From JACOMY01 sp046233115 (lineage in GTDB: Bacteria > Pseudomonadota > Alphaproteobacteria > Kiloniellales > JACOMY01): DNA of 64,000 nucleotides. The translations under genes and the position numbers were made by a program. Below are positions 8,470 through 17,400 of the stretch, in pieces. The notes under the pieces are model-generated. The model saw only the letters and a list, made by a program, of their open reading frames with translations. It was not told the DNA's origin and did no database searches. Location: assembly GCA_046233115.1 (NCBI GenBank), contig JBJXHM010000003.1, positions 372,001 to 436,000 of the forward strand, in the 5' to 3' direction. Every line of letters begins with the position of its first letter. Positions within the stretch are counted from its first letter, which is position 1.

Positions 8470-9621
8470 ATGACTGAGAGCCGGCTTCATTCTCCCTACA
8501 GCCTGCGCGGCCTGACCCTGCGCAACCGGGCAGTCCTGGCGCCGATGCAGATGTACGGCGCGGTCGAGGGCGTGCCGCAGCCCTGGCACCACCATCACCT
8601 GGCGAAGTTCGCAGTGGGCGGCTTCGGCCTGGTCTTCACCGAGGCCCTGGCGGTGGAGCGGCGCGGGCGCAACACCTACGGCGACATGGGGGTCTGGTCG
8701 GACGATCACGTGCCGGGCCTGAAGGCCCTGGCCGACACCATCCGCGAATCGGGTGCGGTTCCGGCCGCCCAGCTCTGGCACGCCGGGCCCAAGGCCTCGC
8801 GCCAGCGTCCCTGGGAGGGCTACGGCCCGCTCGGCGAGGCTGAGGCGGCGCGCGGCGAGATGCCCTGGCAGCCGGTAGCGCCGGTGCCGGAAGCGAAGGT
8901 CGAGGGCTGGCACCAGCCGAAGGCGCTGAGCGAGGCGGAGGCGATGGAGGTCGCCGCCGCCTTCGGCGAGGGCGCGCGTCGCTGCCTGGAGGCCGGCTAC
9001 GAGCTGATCGAGGTGCATGCCGGCCACGGCTACCTGGTGCATTCCTTCTATTCGCCCCTCGGCAACGACCGCAGCGACGGCTTCGGCGGCGGCCTGGAAG
9101 GCCGCATGCGCTTTCCGATCGAGGTGGCCAAGGCCATCCGCCGCCACTGGCCGGAGGACAAGCCGTTGCTGTTCCGCCTCTCCTGCGTCGACGACCACGA
9201 GGAGAACCGCGGCTGGAGCATCGAGGACAGCATCGTGCTGGCCGGCCACCTGCGCGCGGTCGGGGTCGACATGATCGACTGCACCTCCGGCGGCGTCGGC
9301 GCGCCGCCGACCCTGAAGGCCGCGGTGCGCCCGCACGGCTTCCAGGTGCCCTATGCCGAGCGCATCCGCCGCGAGATCGACATGCCGACCATGGCGGTCG
9401 GCCTGATCCGCCACGCCGCCCACGCCGAAGCGATCCTGGCCGAGGGCCGGGCCGACCTGATCTGCATCGCCCGCGAGGCCCTCTTCAACCCGCAATGGCC
9501 GCTGCAGGCCGCGCTGGAGCTGGAGGGCGACGCGGGCTACCGGCACTGGCCGCCGCAGTACGGCTGGTGGCTGCAGCGCCGGGCGCGCTATCTGGAGCGG
9601 CTGGAACAGGACGCGCGGTGA
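8470..9621 (+). CDS. Old Yellow Enzyme-family NADH:flavin oxidoreductase
   Basis: 383 residues forming an FMN-binding TIM barrel. The paired substrate-binding histidines are H183 and H186 in EVHAGHGYLVHSF, followed by SPLGNDRSDGFGG, the class signature. The N-terminal LAPMQMYG segment (residues 23-30) corresponds to the region holding the redox-tuning cysteine in YqjM-type enzymes, but here glutamine (Q27) occupies that area. The C-terminal half keeps GLIRHAAHAEAIL and IAREALFNPQWP typical of phosphate binding. It is an OYE or 2,4-dienoyl-CoA-reductase-like ene-reductase, or possibly an N-demethylase of the trimethylamine/dimethylglycine type, which would fit the amine-oxidase neighbourhood. 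The substrate is unknown. Confidence 0.88.
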   Translation: MTESRLHSPYSLRGLTLRNRAVLAPMQMYGAVEGVPQPWHHHHLAKFAVGGFGLVFTEALAVERRGRNTYGDMGVWSDDHVPGLKALADTIRESGAVPAAQLWHAGPKASRQRPWEGYGPLGEAEAARGEMPWQPVAPVPEAKVEGWHQPKALSEAEAMEVAAAFGEGARRCLEAGYELIEVHAGHGYLVHSFYSPLGNDRSDGFGGGLEGRMRFPIEVAKAIRRHWPEDKPLLFRLSCVDDHEENRGWSIEDSIVLAGHLRAVGVDMIDCTSGGVGAPPTLKAAVRPHGFQVPYAERIRREIDMPTMAVGLIRHAAHAEAILAEGRADLICIAREALFNPQWPLQAALELEGDAGYRHWPPQYGWWLQRRARYLERLEQDAR

Positions 9622-9637
9622 GCGTTCCGCGGCAGGA

Positions 9638-10903
9638 TTAGAAGCGGTCATGACGGAAGGGGGTGAGGTCGACATCCGGCTTCTCCCCCGAGACCGCCTG
9701 CGCCACCAGCCTGCCGGTCAGGGCGCCCAGGGTGACGCCCAGGTGCGCATGGCCGAAGGCCAGGGTCAGGCCGGGCAGGCCTTCGACCGGCCCGATCACC
9801 GGTAGGGAGTCGGGCAGCGAGGGGCGGAAGCCCATCCAGGTCTCGGCGTCGCGCTCGTCCAGGCCCGGCAGGTACCGGCGCGCGCGGCGCAGGATCGCCT
9901 CCGGCCGGCGCGGATCGGGCGGCCGCGACAGCCCGGCCATCTCCACCGTTCCGGCAAGCCGCAAGCCGCCGTCCATGGGGGTGAGGTAGAAGGCCCCCTC
10001 CCCGGTCGAGACCGGCAGCGGGATCTCCGGCCGGGCGTGCGGCAGCATCACGTGATAGCCGCGTTCGGTGTCGAGCGGGATCGGCAGGCGCAGGCCGCGC
10101 AGCAGCCGCGTCGACCAGGCGCCGGCGGCGACCACCACCTGCCCGGCCTCGAAGGCAGCCTCGGCCCCGTCGGCGCTGCGGCCGATCACGCCCCAGCGCT
10201 CGCCGATGCGCCGCTCCAGGCGCTCCACCGCGACCCGCTGGCTGCTGCCGCCGAGCTCGAGATAGCGGCGGTGCAGTGCGGTGGTGAGCGCCAGGGGATC
10301 CCTGAAGTAGCCAAGGTCGGGCCGGAAGAGCGCGCCAGCGAAGACCGGCGCCAGGCCCTTGGCGAACTGCGGGATCTCGTAGGCGGCGACGTCCTGGACG
10401 CTGGAGCCGAGCGAGCGGCGGAAGTCGGCGTCACGCCGTGCATCGGCGAAGGAGGCCTCGGTCTCGAAGACCTGCAGGGCGCCGGTGGCGTGCAGCAGGT
10501 CGGCGGCACCAGCCTCGGTCAGCAGCGGCTCGTAGGCGCTGCGGGCCGAGAGCAGCAAGGTTGCCATCGCCCGCGTGTTGCGCTCGTAGACCTCGCGCCG
10601 GCTGCAGCGCAGGAAGTGATAGAGCCAGGGCAGCAGCCGCGGCAGGTAGGAGAACCGGATCGCCAGCGGCGCCTCCGGGTCCATCAGGTAGCCGGGGATT
10701 TTGCCCAAGACGCCGGGCGCGGCCACCGGCGGGACGATGTCGTTGGCGAGGATGCCGGCATTGCCGTAGGAGCAGGCGGTGCCCGGCTCGCGCTGGTCCA
10801 GCAGCAGGGTCTCCCAGCCCCGCTGGCGGAGCTGCAGGGCGGTGGAGACGCCGACGATGCCGGCACCGAGCACCAGGACACGATCGCGCGCACTGCCGGG
10901 CAT
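9638..10903 (-). CDS. DadA-like FAD-dependent D-amino-acid / amine dehydrogenase
   Basis: 421 residues. The Rossmann FAD motif is VLVLGAGIVGVSTALQL at residues 9-25, followed by the acidic LLLDQREPG strand end. CSYGNAGIL is the characteristic DadA-like segment, and GVTLGALTGRLVAQ closes the FAD domain. DAO-fold enzymes of this type oxidise D-amino acids, glycine, sarcosine or opines. The gene begins 10 bp downstream of the TRAP permease stop and probably belongs to the same transcript. Next to hydantoinase genes, oxidation of the amino acid or sarcosine released by ring opening is a reasonable guess. It differs from the second FAD oxidoreductase at 19522, which is of the PuuB/OrdL type. Confidence 0.87.
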   Translation of the reverse strand: MPGSARDRVLVLGAGIVGVSTALQLRQRGWETLLLDQREPGTACSYGNAGILANDIVPPVAAPGVLGKIPGYLMDPEAPLAIRFSYLPRLLPWLYHFLRCSRREVYERNTRAMATLLLSARSAYEPLLTEAGAADLLHATGALQVFETEASFADARRDADFRRSLGSSVQDVAAYEIPQFAKGLAPVFAGALFRPDLGYFRDPLALTTALHRRYLELGGSSQRVAVERLERRIGERWGVIGRSADGAEAAFEAGQVVVAAGAWSTRLLRGLRLPIPLDTERGYHVMLPHARPEIPLPVSTGEGAFYLTPMDGGLRLAGTVEMAGLSRPPDPRRPEAILRRARRYLPGLDERDAETWMGFRPSLPDSLPVIGPVEGLPGLTLAFGHAHLGVTLGALTGRLVAQAVSGEKPDVDLTPFRHDRF

Positions 10904-10913
10904 GGCTCTTCTC

Positions 10914-12200
10914 CTACAGCAGACTAGGCAGGATCAGGACGAGCTGGGGCAGCAGCGTGAAGATCCCGATCGCCGCCGTCATCACCAGCCAGAAGGGTAA
11001 TGTCGCCCGTGCCGCATCGGTCAAGCTGACCTCGCCGCGCGTCACCGCCACGAGGACGTAGAGGTTGAGGCCGACCGGCGGCGTCAGCATGCCGATCTCG
11101 ATCAGCAGGGTGATCATCACCCCCAGCCAGACCGGATCGAAGCCCAGCGCGGTCAGCACCGGGAAGACCACCGGCAGGGTCATCAGCATCAGCGAGATGC
11201 CGTCGAAGAAGCAGCCGAGCACGATGTAGAGCGCCACCACCAGGGCGAAGATCAGGTAGCGGGAGATCTCCAGGTGGCCGATCGCGGTCATGACCTGCGA
11301 GGGCACGCCCAGGATGGAGATGCCCTGCGCCAGGATCAGCGCGCCCACCAGCACCACGCCCAGGGTGCCGAAGACCACGATCGAATCCTTCAGCGCCCCG
11401 AAGAGCTTGCGCAGGGTGAGGTCGCCCCAGGCGAAGCCGATCACGATCGAGGTGATCACGCCCAGGCTGGCGGCCTCGGTCGGCGTGGCGATGCCGAGAT
11501 AGATGGTGCCGAGCACGGCGAAGATCAGGAAGGCGATCGGCCAGATCCGGACTAGCCCAAGCAGGATCTCGCCGATGGCGCGCTTGTTGGGGTCGCTGGG
11601 AGTGTACTCCGGATGGCGGAAGGCATTGACCAGGATCACGCCCATGAACGCGGCGGAAAGGATCAGACCCGGCAGGATTCCGGCCAGGAAGAGCTGGCCG
11701 ATCGAGACGCCCTGCGTCGCGCCGTAGATCAGCAGCGCCAGGCTGGGCGGGATCAGCAGGCCCAGGGTGCCGCCGGCGGCCAGGGTGCCGACCACGAAGG
11801 CCCGGTCGTAGCCGCGCTTCTTCAGCTCCGGATAGGCTACCGAGCCGACCGCGGCGGCGGTCGAGGTGCTGGCGCCGCTGACCGCGCCGAAGAGGGTGCA
11901 GACGAAGATGTTGGTATGCAGCAGTCCACCCGGCACCCGCCGGAACAGCGGCGAGGCGGCGCCGTAGAGGCGGCCGCTGATGCCGCTGGCCAGCAGGATC
12001 TCGCCCATGATGATGAACATCGGGATGGCGCTCAGCAGGAAGTCATTGAAGACGTTCCAGACCGTGGTAATGGCCAGCGACATGGCATCGCCGGCAAGGA
12101 AGTGGAGGATGAAGAGTCCGGTCAGACCGAGACCGACACCGACCGGAATGCCGCTGAGGCCGGTCAGGAGGACGCCCAGCGCCAGTACGAGCCAGACCAT
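10914..12200 (-). CDS. TRAP transporter large permease (DctM family)
   Basis: 428 residues, highly hydrophobic, the usual length for DctM subunits with about 12-13 membrane helices. Family segments include GVGLGLTGLFILHF, SAIPMFIIMGEILLASG, GAVSGASTSTAAAVGS and LTPPVGLNLYVL. It forms the ion-coupled channel of a tripartite TRAP importer with DctQ (12247-12771) and DctP (12843-13868), all on one strand. The start ATG at 12200 lies 46 bp past the DctQ stop. The combination with hydantoinase and FAD oxidase genes suggests import of their carboxylate or amide substrate. Confidence 0.93.
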   Translation of the reverse strand: MVWLVLALGVLLTGLSGIPVGVGLGLTGLFILHFLAGDAMSLAITTVWNVFNDFLLSAIPMFIIMGEILLASGISGRLYGAASPLFRRVPGGLLHTNIFVCTLFGAVSGASTSTAAAVGSVAYPELKKRGYDRAFVVGTLAAGGTLGLLIPPSLALLIYGATQGVSIGQLFLAGILPGLILSAAFMGVILVNAFRHPEYTPSDPNKRAIGEILLGLVRIWPIAFLIFAVLGTIYLGIATPTEAASLGVITSIVIGFAWGDLTLRKLFGALKDSIVVFGTLGVVLVGALILAQGISILGVPSQVMTAIGHLEISRYLIFALVVALYIVLGCFFDGISLMLMTLPVVFPVLTALGFDPVWLGVMITLLIEIGMLTPPVGLNLYVLVAVTRGEVSLTDAARATLPFWLVMTAAIGIFTLLPQLVLILPSLL

Positions 12201-12246
12201 GGGCTAGACCAGTCCGCCAGAGCTGCGAGCGAGGCTGTTCATCCTG

Positions 12247-12771
12247 CTACTCCGAAAGGGTTTCTTCGAGGCGCTCCTGCCGCTCGCCGACCTCGACGCC
12301 GAAGGGCGCGAAGGCTGTCTTCACCAGGACGACGAAGGCGGTCAGGAAGCTGGAGAGCGGCAGCAGGGCCATCCAGGGCCCCACCGGAAGCTGCGCGACG
12401 TCGGTGCGCGCGCCGATGGCGAAGGAGAAGGCGGCGAAATCGAAGCTGAGCCAGCCGAGCAACAAGAAAAAGACGATGATGCCCAGGTTGGAGAAGAACT
12501 GCAGGCCACGCTGCCAGCGCGGCGACAGGCGCTCGACCACCAGCGCCACCCGGATGTTGCGGTCCCCGGCGAAGAGGTAGGGGATCGACAGGAAGACCAC
12601 GGCGGCGAAGAAAAGGCCGACGACCTCGTCAGTGAAGGGGATCGGCGCGTGGAAGATGTAGCGCAGCGCCACGGCGACGAAAACGATCGCGGACATCACC
12701 GCCCCGATCAGCGCCGCCGCGTAGAGCGACAGCTTGGTCAACCAGGTCACTGCCCAGGCGACGGCTTTCAT
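12247..12771 (-). CDS. TRAP transporter small permease (DctQ family)
   Basis: 174 residues with four predicted membrane segments. The family hallmark is the stretch around IFHAPIPFTDEVVGLFFAAV (residues about 38-57), where helix 2 follows a short polar loop. DctQ anchors the binding-protein/permease interaction in TRAP systems. It is preceded by GGAAAGGGGGATC and lies between dctP and dctM, the standard gene order. A strong stem-loop separates it from dctP. Confidence 0.92.
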   Translation of the reverse strand: MKAVAWAVTWLTKLSLYAAALIGAVMSAIVFVAVALRYIFHAPIPFTDEVVGLFFAAVVFLSIPYLFAGDRNIRVALVVERLSPRWQRGLQFFSNLGIIVFFLLLGWLSFDFAAFSFAIGARTDVAQLPVGPWMALLPLSSFLTAFVVLVKTAFAPFGVEVGERQERLEETLSE

Positions 12772-12806
12772 GATCCCCCTTTCCTTCAGCTACGCAATGG
12801 AGCAGC

Positions 12807-12830
12807 GGCGGCGGCATCGATGCCGCCGCC
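12807..12830. other. Perfect 24-bp GC palindrome between dctP and dctQ
   Basis: A self-complementary sequence with half-site GGCGGCGGCATC sits 12 bp after the dctP stop codon and 36 bp before the dctQ start. It has no T-tract, so it is unlikely to be a complete terminator. A stem here would protect the 3' end of dctP mRNA, or give partial termination, letting the periplasmic binding protein be made in excess over the membrane subunits. Confidence 0.7.
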
Positions 12831-12842
12831 ACCACCCGCCAC

Positions 12843-13868
12843 TCAGTTGCCGAGCGCTTCGGAGACCGCCTTCTGGTTGGTTGCCAGCGGCTCGCCCAGG
12901 TTGGCCGCATTCTCTTCCCAGACGGCGATCGCCGCCGCGGTGAAGGCCTCCTGGTCGGCGACCGGGAAGTCCCCGCCCTTCTTGCCGCCGGCCGCATCGT
13001 ACTTCTCGCCCTCGGCGAGCTCGTAGTTGCCGGCGAGGAAGGCCTCGGCCAGTTCGGCGGAGAGCGTGGCCGACTCTTCCAGCATGACCGCCTGCACGTC
13101 GGCCGGCAGCGCGTCCCAGGCCTTCTGCGAGACGATCAGCGGGATCGGCACCGCATAGGCGGAGAGGAAGGACCAGTAGGGCGTCACCTCCTGCAGCGAC
13201 AGCGTGTTGGCCGCGCCCGGATAGTAGGTGGCGCAGTCGACCACGCCGGTCTGCAGGGCGACGTACATGTCGTTCTGCGGGATGATGGTCGCCGAGACGT
13301 CGAGCTTGGCGAAGGTGTCGGCCAGGGTCTTGCCCCAGACGCGCAGCTTCTTCTCGCGCAGAGCCTCCAGCGAGTCCACCGGCTCCTTGCAGTAGATGTT
13401 GATGGTCTTGTCCGGCGAGATGAAGGTCGAGAGATACTTGATCCCCCACTTCCCGAAGGCGGTCGTGTAGATGTCGTCCAGCAGTGGCTTCACCGCGACG
13501 ATATCCTCGGCCGTGCCGAGCACCCCCTCGGGCAGGGAGTAGGCCAGCTCCGGCGCGTCGCGCGAGACGTAGCCCGGATAGAGCATGGTCGCCTGGATGA
13601 CGTTGCCGGGCGGCAGGATGCGCAGCATGTCGGTATCCTTCACGCCGAGCGCACCACCGGGGAACATCTTGATCTCGAACTTGTCGCCGGTGCGCGCGTT
13701 GACGCGCTTGACGAACTCGCTGGCCTCGACGACCTCCTGGCGGGTCGGGACCCAGACCAGATGCATCTTCCACTCGATCTCGGCCGCCACGGAGGGACGG
13801 TCCATCGCGGCTCCCAGCAAGAGACCCGCCGCTCCCAGCAGCGACAGCGCCGCCTTCGTCATTCTCAT
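12843..13868 (-). CDS. TRAP transporter solute-binding protein (DctP family)
   Basis: 341 residues. The ATG at 13868 is chosen because AGGAGGAC precedes it; a longer frame from 14009 lacks a ribosome site and would bury the signal peptide. Residues 1-29 (MRMTKAALSLLGAAGLLLGA then SVAAE) are a Sec signal peptide. The mature part has the DctP fold, including the central LRVWGKTLADTFAKLDVSAT and QTGVVDC segments near the arginine that clamps substrate carboxylates. It binds the solute in the periplasm and delivers it to the DctQM permease. The ligand is unknown; its position directly downstream of hydantoinase genes suggests a cyclic amide or N-carbamoyl acid. Confidence 0.92.
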   Translation of the reverse strand: MRMTKAALSLLGAAGLLLGAAMDRPSVAAEIEWKMHLVWVPTRQEVVEASEFVKRVNARTGDKFEIKMFPGGALGVKDTDMLRILPPGNVIQATMLYPGYVSRDAPELAYSLPEGVLGTAEDIVAVKPLLDDIYTTAFGKWGIKYLSTFISPDKTINIYCKEPVDSLEALREKKLRVWGKTLADTFAKLDVSATIIPQNDMYVALQTGVVDCATYYPGAANTLSLQEVTPYWSFLSAYAVPIPLIVSQKAWDALPADVQAVMLEESATLSAELAEAFLAGNYELAEGEKYDAAGGKKGGDFPVADQEAFTAAAIAVWEENAANLGEPLATNQKAVSEALGN

Positions 13869-13982
13869 CGCAAAGTCCTCCTTATTCACTCTTCCGGCCT
13901 GGCACGCGCCCGGCCTTCTGGGTCCTTGGGATCGAGGCCGGTCGCCCCCTTGGTCCGCAACGCGGCGGACGGAGTGGCTTCC

Positions 13983-13999
13983 GGCCGGCTTCGCCGGCC
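13983..13999. other. Short GC hairpin between hyuB and dctP
   Basis: GGCCGGC-TTC-GCCGGCC, a perfect 7-bp stem, starts 3 bp past the stop of the downstream hyuB gene. There is no U-run, so it is at most a pause, processing or partial termination site between the hydantoinase and TRAP parts of the transcript. Confidence 0.45.
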
Positions 14000-14001
14000 C
14001 C

Positions 14002-15690
14002 CTACTCAAAGCCGTAGGCTTGGGCCGCCGCCTTGGCGGTCACCTTGCCGTTCTCGATGTCGGCACGAACCTCCTCGCGCGGCCGCTTGGTCGGATCGCC
14101 GAAGCCCCCGCCGCCGGCGGTGCGGATGATCAGCCGGTCGCCGGCCTGCATGCGCGCGACCTCCTTGGAGGGAATGCTGTGGACGCTGCCGTCGCCGCGG
14201 ACGATCTCGGCAGAGGCCGCCCCACCGGCCGCGCCGGCTTCCGCCCCCTCGGCCGGGCAGAAGTGCCGCTCGCCGCGGTAGGTGATGGTCATCTCGCCAT
14301 CCAGGATCTCGTACTCCAGCCAGGCACCCAGACCGCCGCGGCGTTCTCCGGCCCCGCCGGAGTCGGGCGCCAGCGAGGCGCGGTGCACCCGGATCGGGGC
14401 CTCCAGCTCCAGCGCCTCGGCGGGGATGTTCATGCAGTTGGTGGCATCGGTCTCGATCACGTCGACACCGTCCCTGGTCTTGGCAGCACCACTGCCGCCG
14501 ATCAGGATCTGCGAGGTGACGAAGCCGCGCCCGTCGGCCCGGCGGCCGCCGAAGTGCAGGATCACCTCCTCGCCGCCGGGGTCGGCCGGCACCTGCTCCG
14601 GTACCGCCTTGCGCAGGGCGCCCAGCACCACGCTGGTCACCCGCTTGATGGTCGAGGTGCGGCAACCGACCGGGGCTGGCTCCTGCGGGTTGACGATGCT
14701 GCCGGGTGGCAGCTTCAGCGCGATCGGTCGGAAGCAGCCGCCGTTGTTGGGGATCAGCTGCTCGGGGTCGGTCACCGCCCGCAAGGCGAAGCAGGCCGCG
14801 GCCAGGGAGCCAGAGGGCACGCAGTTGAAGGGGCCGCGCACCTGCGGGCTGCTGCCCTCGAAATCCAGCTCGATATCGCCATTGGTGATGCGGGCGGTCA
14901 CCGTGATCGGCACCTTGCGGTCCAGGTCGACGCCGTCGTTGTCGAGGTAGTCGGTGTAGCTGTAGGTGCCGTCTGGGATGCGCCGCAGCGCTTCTTTGGT
15001 CATCTTCTCGGAGCGGTCCAGCAGCTCGTCGAACACGCTGATCAGGAAGTTGTTGCCATAGCTCCCGGCGACCTCCTTCAGCCGGCGCGCGCCGATCGAG
15101 CAGGCCGAGATCTCGGCCATCAGGTCACCGGTCACGACCTCGGGGATCCGCACGTTGCGGCGCAGGATCGCCATGAAGGTCTGGTTCAGCTCGCCGCGAT
15201 CCATCAGCTTCAAGAGCGGGATGCGCAGGCCTTCCTGGAAGATCTCGGTGGCGTTGGTCGGGGTCGAGCCCGGCGCCATGCCGCCGATGTCCTGGTGGTG
15301 GGTCATGGTCGCGCTGATCGCGATCGGCTGGCCGTCGTGGAAGACCGGCATCATCACCGCGATGTCGGGCAGGTGAGTGCCGCCGAGATAGGGATCGTTC
15401 ATCACGAAGACGTCGCCCTCGCGCATCTCCGACACCGGCGTCTCGGCCAGCAGGTGGCGCACGATCGGCAGCAGGGTCACCAGGTGGATCGGGATCGCGA
15501 TCGCCTGCGCCAGGGTCTCGCCCTCCAGGGTGAAGATGCTGGCCGAGGCGTCGAGGCCCTCCTTCACGATGGTGGAGAAGGCACTACGCACCAGGGTCAG
15601 CTCCATCTCGTTGGCGATGCCGTCAAGCTTGTTGCGGATCACCTCGACCGTGATGGGATCGAGACCGCTCTTTCCGTTGGTCTTACTCAT
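14002..15690 (-). CDS. hyuB: Hydantoinase B / 5-oxoprolinase beta-type subunit (distal paralogue)
   Basis: 562 residues. N-terminal DPITVEVIRNKLDGIANEM and the segments NDPYLGGTHLPDI, MTHHQDIGGMAPGS and NATEIFQEGLRIP are family hallmarks. HyuB-type subunits work with an ATP-using HyuA subunit to open cyclic amides such as N-methylhydantoin, 5-oxoproline or caprolactam. It follows a second, clearly homologous hyuB by 27 bp, and the two align along their whole length (NKLDGIA, LVRSAFS.IVKE, NATEIFQEGLR), so this is a tandem duplication. The glycine-rich C-terminus (TAGGGGFGDPTKRP) is normal for the family. Substrate not determinable. Confidence 0.9.
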   Translation of the reverse strand: MSKTNGKSGLDPITVEVIRNKLDGIANEMELTLVRSAFSTIVKEGLDASASIFTLEGETLAQAIAIPIHLVTLLPIVRHLLAETPVSEMREGDVFVMNDPYLGGTHLPDIAVMMPVFHDGQPIAISATMTHHQDIGGMAPGSTPTNATEIFQEGLRIPLLKLMDRGELNQTFMAILRRNVRIPEVVTGDLMAEISACSIGARRLKEVAGSYGNNFLISVFDELLDRSEKMTKEALRRIPDGTYSYTDYLDNDGVDLDRKVPITVTARITNGDIELDFEGSSPQVRGPFNCVPSGSLAAACFALRAVTDPEQLIPNNGGCFRPIALKLPPGSIVNPQEPAPVGCRTSTIKRVTSVVLGALRKAVPEQVPADPGGEEVILHFGGRRADGRGFVTSQILIGGSGAAKTRDGVDVIETDATNCMNIPAEALELEAPIRVHRASLAPDSGGAGERRGGLGAWLEYEILDGEMTITYRGERHFCPAEGAEAGAAGGAASAEIVRGDGSVHSIPSKEVARMQAGDRLIIRTAGGGGFGDPTKRPREEVRADIENGKVTAKAAAQAYGFE

Positions 15691-15717
15691 CGTCTGCTTC
15701 CTCGTCCTTCTCGCGCC

Positions 15718-17400
15718 TCAGCCTCGGCCATAGACCGCCGCGGCCGCGTCCCTGCTGATCTTTCCGTTCTCGATGTCGGTGGTGACCGCGGCCGCCGTGC
15801 GGGCCTCGGGCGCGCCGTAGCCGGCGCCGCCGGCGGTGCAGATGGTCACGCGGTCGCCACGCTCCACCCGGGTCACCATCTTGGACGGCATCTCCTCGCG
15901 GCGGCCGTCCCTGCGGTCGATCCAGCCGGCCGCCGCCGCACCGGGCGCCCCACCGGCATGACCGGGCGAGACCCAGAAGTGGCGCTCACCGCGGTAGGTC
16001 ATGGTGGCCTCGCCGCTCAGCAGCTCGATGGTCTGCTCGCAGCCGAGCCCGCCACGCTGCGCCCCGGCGCCACCGCTGTCGGTCCTGAGGCGCAGCGAGT
16101 GAACCCGAAGCGGTGCGCTCATCTCCAGCGCCTCGGCCGGCACGTTCATGCAGTTGGTGACGTCGGTCTCGATCACGTCGGTGCCGTCGCTACGGCGTCC
16201 GGCGCCGGAGCCGCCGGCCAGGAGCTGCGAGGTGATGTAGGGCTTGCCGCGCTCGTCGCGCCCGCCGAAGTGGACCAGCATTAGCTCGCCCGAGGCGTCG
16301 GCCGGCACCCGGTCGGGCGCGGCCTCGCGCAGCGCGCCCAGGACGCAGCCGACGATGGCCTTCAGGGTGACCGAGCGGCAGCTCACCGGCGCCGGCTCGC
16401 GCGGGTTCACCAGGCTGCCCTCCGGCAGCTCGAAGTGCAGCGGCCGGAAGCAGCCGCCGTTGTTGGGGATCGAGGGATCGGTGATCGCCTTGATCGCGAA
16501 GGAGCCGGCCCCGAGTGCCCCGGCCGGCACCGCGTTGATCGGCCCGCGGGCCTGCGGCGAGGTGCCGGTGAAGTCGAAGGTCATCTCCTCGCCGGCGACG
16601 GTCACCGCCACCTTGATGGTGAGCCGGCGGTCGAGCTCAACTCCGTCGTTGTCCATCTGCAGCGCGTAGCGGTAGGTGCCGTCGGGCAGGCCGGCGATGG
16701 CGTTGCGCACCATGCGCTCCGAGCGGTCGAGCAGCTCGGCGAAGAGCGCGCTCAGCAGGTTGCCGCCGTAGGTCTCGGCCAGATCCTTCAGGCGCCGCGC
16801 ACCGATGGAGCAGCAAGCGATCTGGGCGTTGAGGTCGCCCATGAAGACGTCGGGCAGCCGGACGTTCTGCTTGATCAGCGCGATCAGGGTCTCGTCGAAC
16901 GCGCCGTCGCGGAAGAGGCGCAGCGGCGGGAGTCGCAGGCCCTCCTGGAAGATCTCGGTCGCGTTGGTCGGGACCGAGGCCGGGGTCATCCCGCCAATGT
17001 CCTGGTGGTGGGTGAGCGCCGCCGACAGCGCGATCGGCCGACCCTCGACGAAGACCGGCATGACCACGGCGACGTCCGGCAGATGGCTGGCGCCGTCGTA
17101 GGGGTCGTTCATCAGGTAGGCGTCGCCTTCCTGCATGGTCTCGATCGGGTGGTCGCGCAGGATCGCGGCCACCATCGGCACCAGCATGGAGAGGTGGGCC
17201 GGAATCGCGACCGACTGCGCCAGCGGCTCGCCCGCCACGGTGAAGAGGCTGGCGGAGGCGTCGAGCGCCTCCTTGACGATCACCGAGAAGGCGCTGCGCA
17301 CCAGGGTCATCTCCATCTCGTCGGCGATGCCGTCGAGCTTGTTGCGGATGACCTCGAGGAGGATCGGGTCCACCTCGTGCGGGATCGTCTTGCCTGCCAT
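15718..17400 (-). CDS. hyuB: Hydantoinase B / 5-oxoprolinase beta-type subunit (proximal paralogue)
   Basis: 560 residues. The ATG at 17400 overlaps the hyuA stop as TGATG, so translation is coupled. It has the same family segments as its tandem paralogue: NKLDGIADEMEMTLVRSAFS, NDPYDGASHLPDV, LTHHQDIGGMTPAS and NATEIFQEGLRLP. One HyuA beside two HyuB genes is not the usual one-to-one arrangement. The pair could form alternative enzymes, a hetero-oligomer, or dosage copies. Related multi-subunit systems include acetophenone and acetone carboxylases and the caprolactamase of Pseudomonas, so the reaction may be ATP-dependent ring opening or carboxylation. Confidence 0.9.
   Translation of the reverse strand: MAGKTIPHEVDPILLEVIRNKLDGIADEMEMTLVRSAFSVIVKEALDASASLFTVAGEPLAQSVAIPAHLSMLVPMVAAILRDHPIETMQEGDAYLMNDPYDGASHLPDVAVVMPVFVEGRPIALSAALTHHQDIGGMTPASVPTNATEIFQEGLRLPPLRLFRDGAFDETLIALIKQNVRLPDVFMGDLNAQIACCSIGARRLKDLAETYGGNLLSALFAELLDRSERMVRNAIAGLPDGTYRYALQMDNDGVELDRRLTIKVAVTVAGEEMTFDFTGTSPQARGPINAVPAGALGAGSFAIKAITDPSIPNNGGCFRPLHFELPEGSLVNPREPAPVSCRSVTLKAIVGCVLGALREAAPDRVPADASGELMLVHFGGRDERGKPYITSQLLAGGSGAGRRSDGTDVIETDVTNCMNVPAEALEMSAPLRVHSLRLRTDSGGAGAQRGGLGCEQTIELLSGEATMTYRGERHFWVSPGHAGGAPGAAAAGWIDRRDGRREEMPSKMVTRVERGDRVTICTAGGAGYGAPEARTAAAVTTDIENGKISRDAAAAVYGRG

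Noticed and set aside
13585..16284. Plus-strand frame of 899 codons opposite dctP/hyuB
   Set aside because: Composition (His, Gln, Asp, Arg rich) is that of an antisense frame; the minus strand carries clear DctP and HyuB families here.
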